Positions 51,679-61,852 are shown, numbered from the stretch's first letter. The stretch: 64,000 nucleotides of DNA from Nocardiopsis suaedae (GCF_027706745.1 NZ_JAQFWP010000024.1:22579-86578), one strand, 5' to 3'. Program-made: numbers and translations. Notes: generated by a model not told the origin, from the letters alone.

Positions 51679-52938
51679 TCAGGCCCCGCTCTCCTTGGCG
51701 GCGGCCTCTTCTGCGATGTCGGTGCGGTGGAACGAGCCGCGCAGCTCGATCTTGGAGAGCGCCTCGTAGGCGCGCCCGCGCGCGGCCGCCAGGGAGTCGC
51801 CGGTGCCCACGACGTTCAGCACCCGGCCGCCGCTGGACACGATGGTCCGGTCGGGCCCCCAGGCGGTTCCGGCGTGCAGGACGTAGGCCCCGTCGACCGC
51901 GTCCGCCTCCGCCAGGCCGCCGACGGTGTCGCCCTTGGCGGGGGATCCCGGGTAGCCCTCAGAGGCCAGCACCACGGTGACCGCAGCGCCGTTGCGCCAC
52001 TCAAGGGACGTGATGCTCCCCAGGCCGCCGGTGTCGGCGGCCTGCAGCAGCGTCCCCACCGGGGTGGCCAGGCGGTCCAACACCACCTGCGCCTCGGGGT
52101 CGCCGAAGCGGGCGTTGAACTCCACCACCTTGGGGCCCCCAGAGGTCAGCGCCAGGCCGACGTAGAGCAGCCCCTGGTACCGGTGGCCGCGCTTGGCCAT
52201 CTCCCGGATGGTGGGGCCGACCACCTCGTTCATGACCTGCTCGGTGAGCCCGTCCGGGGCCCAGCCCAGCGGGGCGTAGGCGCCCATGCCGCCGGTGTTG
52301 GGGCCGGTGCCGCCCTCGTGGGCGCGCTTGAAGTCCTGGGCGGCGGGCAGCGGGATGGCGTGCACCCCGTCGCTGAGCACGAACAGCGACACCTCGGGGC
52401 CGTCCAGGTACTCCTCGACGACGACGCGCCCGCACTCGCGGGCGTGCCGCTCGGCCTCGGCGCGGTCCTCGGTGACCACCACGCCCTTGCCCGCGGCCAG
52501 GCCGTCGTCCTTGACCACGTAGGGCGGGCCGAAGGCGTCCAGGGCCTCGGCGGCCTGCGCGGGGGTGCGGCAGATCCGCGCCCGTGCGGTGGGCACCCCC
52601 GCGGCCTGCATGACCTCCTTGGCGAAGGCCTTGGACCCCTCGATCCGCGCGGCCTCGCGGTCCGGCCCGAAGACCGGGATGCCGCGGTCGCGCAGGGCGT
52701 CGGCGACCCCGGCCACCAGCGGGGCTTCCGGCCCGATGACCACCAGCTCGGCCCGGATGCGGGCGGCCAGCTCGGTCACGGCCAGGCCGTCCACGGGGTT
52801 GATCACGTGGTTGTCGGCCAGGGCCGAGATGCCCGGGTTGCCGGGAGCGCAGTGCAGCTCGGTGACACCCGGGTCGAGGGAGAGGGCTCGGACGAGGGCG
52901 TGCTCGCGGCCTCCGCCGCCGAGTACCAGGGCTTTCAC
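51679..52938 (-). CDS. purD: Phosphoribosylamine-glycine ligase
   Basis: The 419-residue protein starts MKALVLGGGGREHALVRALS and has GPEAPLVAGVADALR, the ATP-grasp centre (YVVKDDGLAAGKGVVV near 140) and GGPKVVEFNARFGDPEAQVV near 268. These are GARS signatures. It joins glycine to phosphoribosylamine in purine synthesis. It lies between purA and purB on the same strand, with about 50 bp and 110 bp gaps. Confidence 0.95.
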   Translation of the reverse strand: MKALVLGGGGREHALVRALSLDPGVTELHCAPGNPGISALADNHVINPVDGLAVTELAARIRAELVVIGPEAPLVAGVADALRDRGIPVFGPDREAARIEGSKAFAKEVMQAAGVPTARARICRTPAQAAEALDAFGPPYVVKDDGLAAGKGVVVTEDRAEAERHARECGRVVVEEYLDGPEVSLFVLSDGVHAIPLPAAQDFKRAHEGGTGPNTGGMGAYAPLGWAPDGLTEQVMNEVVGPTIREMAKRGHRYQGLLYVGLALTSGGPKVVEFNARFGDPEAQVVLDRLATPVGTLLQAADTGGLGSITSLEWRNGAAVTVVLASEGYPGSPAKGDTVGGLAEADAVDGAYVLHAGTAWGPDRTIVSSGGRVLNVVGTGDSLAAARGRAYEALSKIELRGSFHRTDIAEEAAAKESGA

Positions 52939-52990
52939 GTAACGGACCCTTTGTGTGTCGTGGGGATCGAGGGGACGCGTGCGGGCCGGG

Positions 52991-54274
52991 TCAGACCAGG
53001 GAGCGCAGCTCCAGCGTCTGGTCGCGCCCGGGACCGACGCCGATGGCCGAGATCGGGGCCCCGGACATCTCCTCCAGGGTACGCACGTAGTCCTGAGCGT
53101 TCTTGGGAAGTTCGCCGAAGGACCGCGCCCCGGTGATGTCCTCGCTCCACCCGTCCAGGTGCTCGTAGACCGGCACCGCGTGGTGGAAGTCGGTCTGGGT
53201 CATCGGGATCTCGTCGTGGCGGACCCCGTCCACGTCGTAGCCGACGCACACCGGGATGCGGTCCAGGCCGGTGAGGACGTCCAGCTTGGTCAGGAAGAAG
53301 TCGGTGATGCCGTTGACCCGGGTGGCGTAGCGGGCGATGGGCGCGTCGAACCAGCCGCAGCGGCGGTTGCGCCCGGTGGTCACGCCGAACTCGTGGCCCT
53401 GGGCGCGCAGCCAGTCGCCCCACTCGTCGTGCAGCTCGGTCGGGAAGGGGCCCGACCCCACGCGGGTGGTGTAGGCCTTCAGGATGCCCACCACCTTGGT
53501 GATGCGGGTGGGGCCGATGCCCGCGCCGGCGCACGCCCCGCCGGAGGTCGGCGAGGAGGAGGTGACGAAGGGGTAGGTGCCGTGGTCGATGTCGAGCAGG
53601 GTGCCCTGGGATCCCTCCAGGTACACGTTCTTGCCCTCGTCGAGCGCCTTGTTGAGCACCAGGGAGGTGTCGGTGACGTGGGGGCGCAGCCGCTCGGCGT
53701 AGCCCAGGTACTCGTCGATGACGCGCTCGGGGTCCATGCCGCGCCGGTTGAAGACCTTGGTGAGGACCTGGTTCTTGTCGTTGAGCGCCAGCTCGACCTT
53801 CTTGCGCAGGATCTTGGCGTCGAACATGTCCTGCACGCGCACGCCCTGGCGGGAGATCTTGTCGGCGTAGGTGGGGCCGATGCCGCGCCCGGTGGTGCCG
53901 ATCCGGCCCTTGCCCAGGAACCGCTCGCTGACCTTGTCGAGCTCCCGGTGGTAGGGCATGATCAGGTGCGCGTTGGCCGAGATCAGCAGGCGCGAGGTGT
54001 CCACACCGCGCTCGTTCAGGCCGCCCAGCTCCTCGAAGAGCACCGCCGGGTCGATGACGACGCCGTTGGCGATGACCGGGACGACGTCCGGCGAGAGGAT
54101 GCCGGAGGGCAGCAGGTGCAGGGCGTACTTCTGGTCGCCGATGACGACCGTGTGCCCGGCGTTGTTGCCGCCCTGGTAGCGGACCACGTAGTCGACGCGG
54201 TCGCCCACCAGGTCGGTGGCCTTGCCCTTGCCCTCGTCGCCCCACTGGGCCCCAACGAGCGTGATCGCCGGCAT
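52991..54274 (-). CDS. purA: Adenylosuccinate synthetase
   Basis: The 427-residue protein shows the signature [17 protein letters not shown] at ~9-25 (P-loop), NAGHTVVIG near 38, [19 protein letters not shown] near 128 and [16 protein letters not shown] near 300. It forms adenylosuccinate from IMP, aspartate and GTP. It is first in the transcription order of this purine cluster (purA, purD, purB, purC), all on the minus strand. Confidence 0.96.
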   Translation of the reverse strand: MPAITLVGAQWGDEGKGKATDLVGDRVDYVVRYQGGNNAGHTVVIGDQKYALHLLPSGILSPDVVPVIANGVVIDPAVLFEELGGLNERGVDTSRLLISANAHLIMPYHRELDKVSERFLGKGRIGTTGRGIGPTYADKISRQGVRVQDMFDAKILRKKVELALNDKNQVLTKVFNRRGMDPERVIDEYLGYAERLRPHVTDTSLVLNKALDEGKNVYLEGSQGTLLDIDHGTYPFVTSSSPTSGGACAGAGIGPTRITKVVGILKAYTTRVGSGPFPTELHDEWGDWLRAQGHEFGVTTGRNRRCGWFDAPIARYATRVNGITDFFLTKLDVLTGLDRIPVCVGYDVDGVRHDEIPMTQTDFHHAVPVYEHLDGWSEDITGARSFGELPKNAQDYVRTLEEMSGAPISAIGVGPGRDQTLELRSLV

Positions 54275-54322
54275 GCGGGTCTACCCCTTCAATCGTTCGG
54301 ACCGTTGCCCGGACATGGGTAA

Positions 54323-54350
54323 GCCCCTGGCGCAAGCAAGCGACAGGGGC
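54323..54350 (-). terminator. Hairpin before purA
   Basis: Arms GCCCCTG and CAGGGGC with an internal CGC/GCG pair lie between the DUF3151 gene and purA. It may end the DUF3151 transcript and leave purA to its own promoter. Confidence 0.5.
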
Positions 54351-54476
54351 CCTTGCGTCTAGAGCGTACACGACCAGGGCGCGCGCGTTAAGCACGGAAT
54401 TGCCCGGTCAGTGCCGGTCGGCGCAGGCGGGTGCGGGCGGGGTCGGCGGGCGGCCCGCACCCGGCCCGCACCCGGT

Positions 54477-54890
54477 TCAGGACAGCGCTTCGGCGGCCTC
54501 GGCGCTGCTCTCCCGCAGGAACGTGGAGCAGCGCTCCTCCTCCTCGGACTCGCCGATCTCCCCGGCGGCGCGGGCGAGCGCGTTCAGGGCGCGCAGGAAG
54601 CCCTGGTTGGGTTCGTGGTCCCACGGGACCGGGCCGTGCCCCTTCCAGCCCGCGCGGCGGAGCTGGTCCAGCCCGCGGTGGTAGCCGGTGCGGGCGTAGG
54701 CGTAGGCGGTCACCGGGTCCCCGGCCTCCAGCGCGCGCTCGGCGAGCGCGGCCCAGGCGGCCGAGTACGTCGGGGTGCGCGCGGCGACCTCGGAGGGGTC
54801 GGTGCCGGAGGCCAGCGCCTCGCGCGCCTCGGGCTGGTCGGGGAGGCGGGTGGCCGGCGGCTCCCCGAGGAGATTCGCATGCAGGTCCAT
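54477..54890 (-). CDS. DUF3151 protein
   Basis: The 137-residue protein begins MDLHANLLGEPPATRLPDQP and has ALAERALEAGDPVTAYAYAR, then TGYHRGLDQLRRAGWKGHGP and EPNQGFLRALNALARAAG, matching DUF3151. The family is confined to actinobacteria and found next to fba and purA genes. Its function is unknown. The aldolase gene lies upstream on the same strand, 146 bp away. Confidence 0.9.
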   Translation of the reverse strand: MDLHANLLGEPPATRLPDQPEAREALASGTDPSEVAARTPTYSAAWAALAERALEAGDPVTAYAYARTGYHRGLDQLRRAGWKGHGPVPWDHEPNQGFLRALNALARAAGEIGESEEEERCSTFLRESSAEAAEALS

Positions 54891-55035
54891 GGCCCCATCC
54901 TGCCAGGGGGCGCGCGCCCGGCCGACGCGTCCGCCCATGGATGTCAGGCGGCCGGGCGCGCTGCGGCCCCCGAATCCGCTGGGAACCGGGGGCCGGCCCA
55001 GGGGCGCACCCGCAGGGCGCGCTCCCACGGGCAGA

Positions 55036-56058
<1,023 letters not shown>

Positions 56059-56352
56059 GGTGTGACTCCCTGGTTGGCCTGGAGTGATCCGGTTGCGGCG
56101 CCCCCGGTCGCACGGGGGTCCTGCGCCCCAGTATCGCGAACGTGGAAAGCCCGCGAAAAGGTCTAGACCAAATGTACGGAATGGGCGGGTGACAGACCTG
56201 GTGTCCGGGTCGGGGCCGGATCCGGCCGGAAGGGGCGAATCCGGGACCCTGTGTAGGGCCGTGGTGGCGGTACGTAGGAATTCCGGGGATATTCGCCGCT
56301 GCGTCCCCCCGGGTCTCGAATGCCCCGCGTGATTCACGCTACATTCACACCC

Positions 56353-56775
56353 GTGGGACGACATCGCAATGACCCTCGGGGCATCGGGCAGGTGCTGGGC
56401 ATCGCCGCCGCGATCGCCGTCTTCGTCGTGCTCGTGGGCCTCGGGGTGTTCTTCCTCTACAACTCCCTGCCGGGGCAGGCGTCCGCGCCCTCCACGGCCA
56501 CCCCTCCGGCCGCCGCCGAGGAGGCGGGCGAGGCCGACGACAGCATGCTCTACATCAAGGTCGTGGGCGAGGCCAGCGACGTCCTCGTTCGCGTGCCCGG
56601 CGGCGAGGTGCTCACCGACGCCACCATGACCCAGGGGCAGTTCCTCAGCTACGACCACGCGGAACTCGAAGTCACTCTGGGTGATCCGGAGGCCGTGGAG
56701 GTGTACGTCAACGGTGAGCTGAAGGACCTCTCCGAGGCCGGGGACGGCTACTCCTTCATGGCTGAAGCGGCCTGA
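56353..56775 (+). CDS. Single-helix membrane protein
   Basis: The GTG at 56353 (140 residues) is preferred because TACATT stands 8 nt upstream, as for a leaderless start; an ATG at 56320 is possible. After GRHRNDPRGIG the helix IAAAIAVFVVLVGLGVFFLY (~14-36) anchors the protein, followed by an Ala/Pro linker. An extracellular beta-rich domain (~65-140) with LYIKVVGEASDVLVRVPGGE completes it; it resembles the DUF4115/RodZ C-terminal fold. Function is unknown. Confidence 0.65.
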   Translation: MGRHRNDPRGIGQVLGIAAAIAVFVVLVGLGVFFLYNSLPGQASAPSTATPPAAAEEAGEADDSMLYIKVVGEASDVLVRVPGGEVLTDATMTQGQFLSYDHAELEVTLGDPEAVEVYVNGELKDLSEAGDGYSFMAEAA

Positions 56776-56918
56776 CCTGCACTTTCAGTGGAGGGGCGAC
56801 TTTCGCGGCACGGGGGCGCGGTCGTTGCTTTCGGGTGGTATCTCCTTACTCTGAGTGATTGTCCGGTGGTCGGGGGTGGCCCGAGACCACGGTCGACGAA
56901 CCTCGCAAGGAGACGCCC

Positions 56919-57299
56919 ATGTCCATTGCACGCAACGCCGGCGCCGCGGCGCTGATCGGCGGGCTCGCCGGAGCGATGCTGCTCCCCTTCCCGGCCGCGG
57001 CGGCCGACGACGACCCGCACGAGGTCGAGTACGTCTACCTGGAGAACCGGATCGAGGCCTACGACGGCGACGAGCTCGTCGGCTTCGTCGAAGTGGACGG
57101 CAAGGAGCGGCTGCACGTCGAGGACGAGCGCTGCGACGACTACAGCCCGCACGCCGAGGTCGACGCCGAACCCGGGACCGAGTACTGGGACGACGAGGGG
57201 TGCTTCGGCGACGGCGAGTGGCACGAGGCGCCGCGCTCCTACCACTTCCGTCTGAGCATCGTGGGGCAGAACCACTCGGAGTGGCACCCGATCACGTGA
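56919..57299 (+). CDS. Secreted acidic protein
   Basis: The ATG at 56919 follows AAGGAGACGCCC. Residues ~1-29 form a signal peptide (GAAALIGGLAGAMLLPFPAA, then AADDD). The mature protein (~97 residues) is acidic, with two Cys (likely one disulphide, near ERCDDY and GCFGDG) and many Tyr/His/Asp. No family is recognised. It follows the single-helix membrane gene after about 140 bp and may be a secreted accessory protein. Confidence 0.7.
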   Translation: MSIARNAGAAALIGGLAGAMLLPFPAAAADDDPHEVEYVYLENRIEAYDGDELVGFVEVDGKERLHVEDERCDDYSPHAEVDAEPGTEYWDDEGCFGDGEWHEAPRSYHFRLSIVGQNHSEWHPIT

Positions 57300-57318
57300 A
57301 CCGGGCCCGCGGCCGCGC

Positions 57319-57852
57319 TCACACGTCCAGGTCGGACAGCTCGAACACGGCGCGGTACTCCAGGCCCTCGCCGACGACCTTCTCCCGGGCGCCGCGGTCC
57401 ACGATCACCGCCACGCCGACCACCTCCGCGCCGGCCTCGCGCAGCGCCTCCACCGCGGTCAGCACCGACCCGCCGGTGGTGGAGGTGTCCTCGACCGCGA
57501 GCACCCGCCGCCCGGCCACGTCCGGCCCCTCGATCCGCCGCTGCAGGCCGTGCGCCTTGCCGGCCTTGCGCACCACGAACGCGTCCAGGGCGCGCCCCTG
57601 CGCGGCCGCCGCGTGCAGCATCGCCGTGCCGACCGGGTCGGCCCCCAGGGTCAGCCCGCCCACGGCCTCGTAGTCCAGGTCGGCGGTGGCCTCCAGCATG
57701 GCCCGCCCGACCAGCGGGGCGCTCCGCCCGTCCAGGGTCACCCGGCGCAGGTCGACGTAGTGGTCGGCCTCCCGGCCCGAGGAGAGGGTGACGCGGCCGT
57801 GCACCACGGCCTTATCGTTGACGTGTCGCAGCAGTTCTTCGCGGTCGCTCAT
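57319..57852 (-). CDS. pyrE: Orotate phosphoribosyltransferase
   Basis: The 177-residue protein has VTLSSGREADHYVDLRRVTL near 20, GGLTLGADPVGTAML near 64 and the PRPP-binding motif LAVEDTSTTGGSVLTAVEAL near 117. It makes OMP from orotate and PRPP in pyrimidine synthesis. It stands alone on the minus strand, divergent from cutA, with about 50 bp between. Confidence 0.94.
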   Translation of the reverse strand: MSDREELLRHVNDKAVVHGRVTLSSGREADHYVDLRRVTLDGRSAPLVGRAMLEATADLDYEAVGGLTLGADPVGTAMLHAAAAQGRALDAFVVRKAGKAHGLQRRIEGPDVAGRRVLAVEDTSTTGGSVLTAVEALREAGAEVVGVAVIVDRGAREKVVGEGLEYRAVFELSDLDV

Positions 57853-57903
57853 GCCTCATGAGCCTAGACCGGCCGGATCACCACCCTGAGCAGCGGAGGA
57901 AGC

Positions 57904-58239
57904 ATGGAGCGGGACGCCGGGCACGTGCGTGTGGAGACCACCGCGGCCGACCGGAAGGGCGCCGAGGAGCTGGCCCGCTCGGTGGTCGAGCACCGGCTGG
58001 CCGCCTGCGCCCAGGTGTCCGGGCCGATCACCAGCTTCTTCCGGTGGGAGGAGGCGGTCCAGGCCGAAGAGGAGTGGATCGTGGTGATGAAGACCGCCGC
58101 CGACCGCCTCGACGCCCTGACCGCGCACCTCAACGAAGTGCACCCCTACGACGTCCCCGAGATCGTGGCCGTCCCGGTGCGGGGCGGCTCCGCCGACTAC
58201 CTGGAGTGGGTCACCGACGAGACCCGCCCCGTCCGTTGA
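57904..58239 (+). CDS. cutA: CutA-type divalent cation tolerance protein
   Basis: The 111-residue protein has ARSVVEHRLAACAQVSGPIT, FRWEEAVQAEEEWIVVMKTA and HPYDVPEIVAVPVRGGSADY, all hallmarks of the CutA trimer family. Its physiological role is uncertain despite the name. The ATG at 57904 is preceded by GCGGAGGAAGC. It may be co-transcribed with the next gene, whose TTG start overlaps its stop. Confidence 0.92.
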   Translation: MERDAGHVRVETTAADRKGAEELARSVVEHRLAACAQVSGPITSFFRWEEAVQAEEEWIVVMKTAADRLDALTAHLNEVHPYDVPEIVAVPVRGGSADYLEWVTDETRPVR

Positions 58240-58874
58240 GGCCCGGCCGCCCGCTGCTGCTGAGCGCCTGGCCCGGCCTCGCCGAGGCCCTGGAGGACCA
58301 CGGCCTGGCGCCCGTCAGCGCCTGCCCCGACCCCGCCGCGGGGCCGCCGTACGCGGCGTCCTACGTGGCGGCCGCCTCCCTGGCCGCCGCCGCGCAGGCG
58401 CCGGCCGCGCCCCTGATCATCGCCGTCGGCGAGGCGGCGCCCCTGGCCGCGGCCGTCGGCGCCGCCCAGCGCGCGGCCCGCCGCCCACCGTCCGGGTACG
58501 TGATCGCCGACGGCCTCATGCCCCAACCGGGCACGCCCGCCCGCGCCGACCTGAGGCGGGCCCAGAACCCCGCCCTCGAACCGGCCCCGGGCGACGGTGG
58601 GGCCCCTTCCGGTGACGGCGCGCCTCCTTCCGGGTACGACACCGCGCCCTCTTCCGGCTACGACGCCGAACTCCCTCCCGGGTACGACACCGAACCCCTG
58701 CCCGCGACCCAGGACTGGCCCGATGCTCCGTGCGGGTACCTGTACACGCGGGCCCACCACGCCCCTTGCGCCCGCCTGGCCTCCCTCCGGGGGTGGCCGG
58801 TAAAGGACGCCACAGGGGCCGCGACCCCGGCGGACCTGGCCGAGGCGCTGCTGTCCCTGGTCGAAGAGATGTAG
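58236..58874 (+). CDS. Alpha/beta-hydrolase-like protein with GYD repeats
   Basis: A TTG at 58236 overlaps the cutA stop; a GTG at 58206 is an alternative. The 212-residue protein begins LRPGRPLLLSAWPGLAEALE and includes APLIIAVGEAAPLAAAVGAA then SGYVIADGLMPQPGTP, reminiscent of the small actinobacterial alpha/beta-hydrolase-like proteins, without a clear catalytic triad. Residues ~115-160 contain a Gly/Ser/Asp-rich insert with repeated PSGYD or PPGYD. The end is normal. It is probably cytoplasmic with unknown function. Confidence 0.6.
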   Translation: MRPGRPLLLSAWPGLAEALEDHGLAPVSACPDPAAGPPYAASYVAAASLAAAAQAPAAPLIIAVGEAAPLAAAVGAAQRAARRPPSGYVIADGLMPQPGTPARADLRRAQNPALEPAPGDGGAPSGDGAPPSGYDTAPSSGYDAELPPGYDTEPLPATQDWPDAPCGYLYTRAHHAPCARLASLRGWPVKDATGAATPADLAEALLSLVEEM

Positions 58875-58892
58875 AGCGCCGTTCCACCTGCG

Positions 58893-59310
58893 GCGTTGTC
58901 GGGTGGCGGGTGTGTGGATGGTCGCCGTAGTGGGCGGCGACGGCGACAGCGGGCCTGTTCCCCGGGCCTGCTTGCCGTGAATCCGCCCCCTCTCGGTCCA
59001 TGCAGGTGGCGGCTCGGCCGGTGCCCCGCTCCCGGGCTCTGGCCGGGTGGCGGGCGGCCGGGATGCAAGGTGACCAGCAGCACCGACGGGGCCAGCAGGT
59101 ACCCCGCTCCGGACCCCGGCCGGGCGGCGGGCTGCCGGGGTGTGGGGTGGGGGCGGCGACGACGGAGGCCGGCGCCCCTACCTGCCGGTCGGTCGGCCGC
59201 CGGGTGTGTGTGCGTGGTCACCGTTCTTGGCGGCGACGGCAAGAGCCGTCCGATTCCCCGGCCCTGCCTGCCGTCCGCCCGGCCCCTCGCGGTCCAGGCG
59301 GGCGCCGTCT
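58893..59310 (+). repeat. Two copies of a dispersed ~120-bp repeat
   Basis: Copies near 58893-59010 and 59180-59310 share the order GGGTGGCGGGTGTGTG, GGTCGCCGT, GGCGGCGACGGC and a final TTCCCCGG.CCTGC.TGCCG. Both face the opposite direction to the array at 60215-60567. No reading frame is kept between copies. They look like a noncoding repetitive element. Confidence 0.65.
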
Positions 59311-60214
59311 CGACCAACGTGCACCCCTCCGTCGGAAAGCTCCCGCATGGTGAGACGTGGGGGCCGGGGTTCGCCCTCTCCGACACCCGGACCCGCCCCC
59401 GCCGGGCCCGCCGTGTACCCGGCAGGGCCATGACCTGGGCGAACACTCCCTGTTAAGGGGTGAGAGGGCCGGAAAGCGCGCTCACCGACACCCGCGCGGG
59501 CCCCGGGCGTGCGAAGTCGGCGATTCCAGAACAGGTTCTGGAATCGGAATGCCCGATTCGTGCCCGTGTGGGGTGCTCGCCTCGCGCGTCGGAGCGGGAT
59601 CAGGGGTACCTGGGCGCCCCCGCCGGACCCCCGGGGTCCCCTCCGGGCCGATATCGGCTACCCACGGTGATGGTGAGAGCGGTAAACGGGCCTGCTGTGC
59701 TGTTTGGGGCACTTCTGGAGGCAGAACGTGTTCTGGAATCGCGATGACCGCGCACCCCCGCCGCTCGCGGGCCCGCCCCGGGCGCCGATCAGGGCGAGGG
59801 AGGGGCCCCGGCGCCCCGGGAACCGGGCGAACCGGACACCTGGCGGGTAGCGGCCGGGCCGGAACCCGCCTTCCGGACGCCACGGACGGCCCGAGGTCGT
59901 CCCGCGCGGCGAAAGGGGCGCTTTGAGCGTGACCGCGCGGCGGATCCGCCACGCGGGATCGCCGAACCCTCCCCGCCGCACCCGGTATGCCCGGAATGTT
60001 CGGCCCCGAGGTTCCCCATCGTGCGTTCAACGCGCCCCCGGGGCAACGAGTGTGCGCTTTCGACCACTCCCACGCGCCCAGTGTGCACTCTTCTGCACAC
60101 TCGATGCCCGGCAACCCGCCTCGTGTCCGGGATGCCCGGAATGCGGTGCCCGTTCACCCGCCACGGGCGCGGGCGAGCATCCGCCCACCCCACGGCGCCG
60201 CCTTCCCGGGGCGC
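59311..60214. other. Noncoding stretch with dyads, no gene recognised
   Basis: No convincing gene is seen, though short open frames exist. Marked sites are an imperfect-loop palindrome at 59521-59546 (arms CGATTCCAGAAC/GTTCTGGAATCG), CAGAAC-GT-GTTCTG at 59722-59735, AGTGTGCA/TGCACACT around 60080-60101, and repeated ATGCCCGGAATG near 59988 and 60129. Confidence 0.5.
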
Positions 60215-60567
60215 GAGGAACCCGCCGCTCGGCAAGCAGCCCCGGGGAACCGCCCCCGCTCACGCCGTCGCCGCCATCTACCTGGCACTCCGACCGCCCG
60301 GCGCCCGGCTAGGGCCCGTCAGTGGGGCACCCGCCGAGCCGCCCACCCCACCTGCACCGCGAGGAACCCGGCGGACGGCAGGCAGGGCCGGGGAACCGCC
60401 CCCGCTCACGCCGTCGCCGCCATCTACCTGGCACTCCGACCGCCCGGCGCCCGGCTAGGGCCCGTCAGGGGGGCACCCGCCGAGCCGCCCACCCCACCTG
60501 CACCGCGAGGAACCCGGCGGACGGCAGGCAGGGCCGGGGAACCGCCCCCGCTCACGCCGTCGCCGCC
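60215..60567 (-). repeat. Tandem array of 146-bp repeats (2.4 copies)
   Basis: The markers GAGGAACCCG at 60215, 60361 and 60507 are exactly 146 bp apart, and GGGGAACCGCCCCCGCTCACG recurs at the same period (60244, 60391, 60537 region). The second and third copies are nearly identical and the first is diverged at its 5' part. The period is not a multiple of 3, so it is not a coding repeat. It is inverted relative to copies at 58893-59310. Confidence 0.85.
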
Positions 60568-60653
60568 AAACACCGCGACCACGCACACGCCGCCACCCGA
60601 CAGCGTTACCGCAAGGGGCGCTGACCTGCGTCGTCGCCCCGCCCCCACTCCAT

Positions 60654-60797
60654 GCAAGGGGAGGCGCGCCCGCCTCCCCTTGCGGACGCGCCTCCTTCGG
60701 AGGGAACGCCGTACGGCGTTCCCTCGGTTACCGGTCGGTTCGGGGGGTCGTCCCCGCCGGGGACCAGAGGACCCTCCCGCTCGACGGGCCGGTAACC
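60654..60797. repeat. Cluster of perfect palindromes
   Basis: Three inverted repeats follow one another. The first has 13-bp arms (GCAAGGGGAGGCG) around CGCC at 60654-60683. The second is a perfect 26-bp palindrome at 60700-60725 with arms GAGGGAACGCCGT. The third pairs GGTTACCGG (60726-60734) with CCGGTAACC (60789-60797). Such density is rare in intergenic DNA. Confidence 0.75.
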
Positions 60798-61099
60798 CTT
60801 CACCGGGACGGAACCCGGTGGCGGCCGGTCCGCGCGCTCCCGCCCCCTCAAACGGGGCGCCGCGGTCCGGCCTGCCGCCGTTGCCGGGCCCCGCCCCCTC
60901 TACGGGGCCGCGTGCACCGGCGGCGCCTGGGATCAGTCGGCGGCCATGGCGCACCTCGCCTCGGTGCCGGACGGTGCCGTGGACACGGGCCTTGCGTGCG
61001 GCCTGACGCGCATGCGCAGTCTCGACCGTGTGCACATTGCGCACGGCGCGCACGGCTCGGACCGGTGGGCGGGGACGGGGTCGGGAACGGTGGGGGAGG
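60798..61099. other. Intergenic region near the GGDEF-like gene
   Basis: A 302-bp stretch with one weak coding candidate on the minus strand (60933-61103, listed separately). No other feature is seen. Confidence 0.3.
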
Positions 61100-61103
61100 T
61101 CAT
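60933..61103 (-). CDS. Possible 56-residue protein coupled to GGDEF-like gene
   Basis: An ATG at 61103 overlaps the stop of the GGDEF-like gene (ATGA). The product starts MTSPTVPDPVPAHRSEPCAP and has CAPCAMC, then a basic tail. There is no family match, and another frame over the same DNA also looks open. Only the start overlap supports it. Confidence 0.3.
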   Translation of the reverse strand: MTSPTVPDPVPAHRSEPCAPCAMCTRSRLRMRVRPHARPVSTAPSGTEARCAMAAD

Positions 61104-61852
61104 GTGGAGAGCGGCCTTCCGATGTCGTCCAACAGGGCGCGCGCTTCGCGCTCGGTCTCCGGGAGCGGGACGGTCCACAGCTCCGCGCCGTGCTCCCGGC
61201 AGAGGTTCTCGCGCAGGTGGCGGGCGTGCTCGGCCAGCTCCGGGCCGCCCGGGGCCAGTACCGCCAGCCGGGTCCTGCTCAGCAGCGCCAGGGACTCCCC
61301 CGCGCTGAAGGACCGGCTCAGCTCGTGTCCGAGCACGATGAGCTGGGCGGTGCGCCGCCACGGGTCGGCCCGCTGCTCCAGGGCGACCACCACCAGCCGG
61401 TGCCGTCCCGCGGCCCCGGCCCCCGCCTCTGCGCCCCGGTACAGCTCGCCGATCCGGGTGTGCAGGTAGGAGGCGGTCGCCAGCCCGGTCAGCGGGTCCT
61501 GGCAGTCGTCGGGCGACCGCCCGCCGTCCACCCAGCCCTCGGCCAGCGCCCGCAGCAGCGGCATCGGCACGCCGTTCCAGCCGAGCACCTCGCCCAGCGA
61601 CGCCAGGTCGGCCATGGCCGCGCCGATGCCCACCCCCGAGCGGGCCCGCGCCTGGCCGAACCGGAAGCACCCCGGCGCCAGGTCGTCCCCGCCCGCCGCC
61701 GCCTCGCAGATCTGGTCCACCACCGGGGTCCACCAGTCGTCCGGCGGGTCCCAGCCGTTCTCCCGGCTCCTGCGGCTCCACAGGGTGCGCAGCCTGCGGC
61801 GCTCGGCCGCGTCGCGCACCCGTTCGGGGCCGTCCCGTCCACATGCCTCCAT
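61100..61852 (-). CDS. Degenerate GGDEF-like signalling protein
   Basis: The ATG at 61852 lies after GGGAG at ~8 nt; ATG 61867 is an alternative. Of about 250 residues, ~1-110 are helical and unassigned, and ~110-240 begin with the GGDEF-family lead DPLTGLATASYLHTRIGELY. The GGDEF active-site loop itself is missing, so no diguanylate cyclase activity is expected. It may bind a nucleotide or serve as a receptor. It is divergent from the ECF fusion gene at 62119. Confidence 0.65.
   Translation of the reverse strand: MEACGRDGPERVRDAAERRRLRTLWSRRSRENGWDPPDDWWTPVVDQICEAAAGGDDLAPGCFRFGQARARSGVGIGAAMADLASLGEVLGWNGVPMPLLRALAEGWVDGGRSPDDCQDPLTGLATASYLHTRIGELYRGAEAGAGAAGRHRLVVVALEQRADPWRRTAQLIVLGHELSRSFSAGESLALLSRTRLAVLAPGGPELAEHARHLRENLCREHGAELWTVPLPETEREARALLDDIGRPLST

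Noticed and set aside
59482..60312. Overlapping short open frames in the gene-poor region
   Set aside because: They run in several frames on both strands, cross palindromes and repeats, lack ribosome sites and have no family similarity.
60215..60567. CRISPR-like array
   Set aside because: Repeats are 146 bp and directly adjacent without variable spacers, and no cas gene is present.
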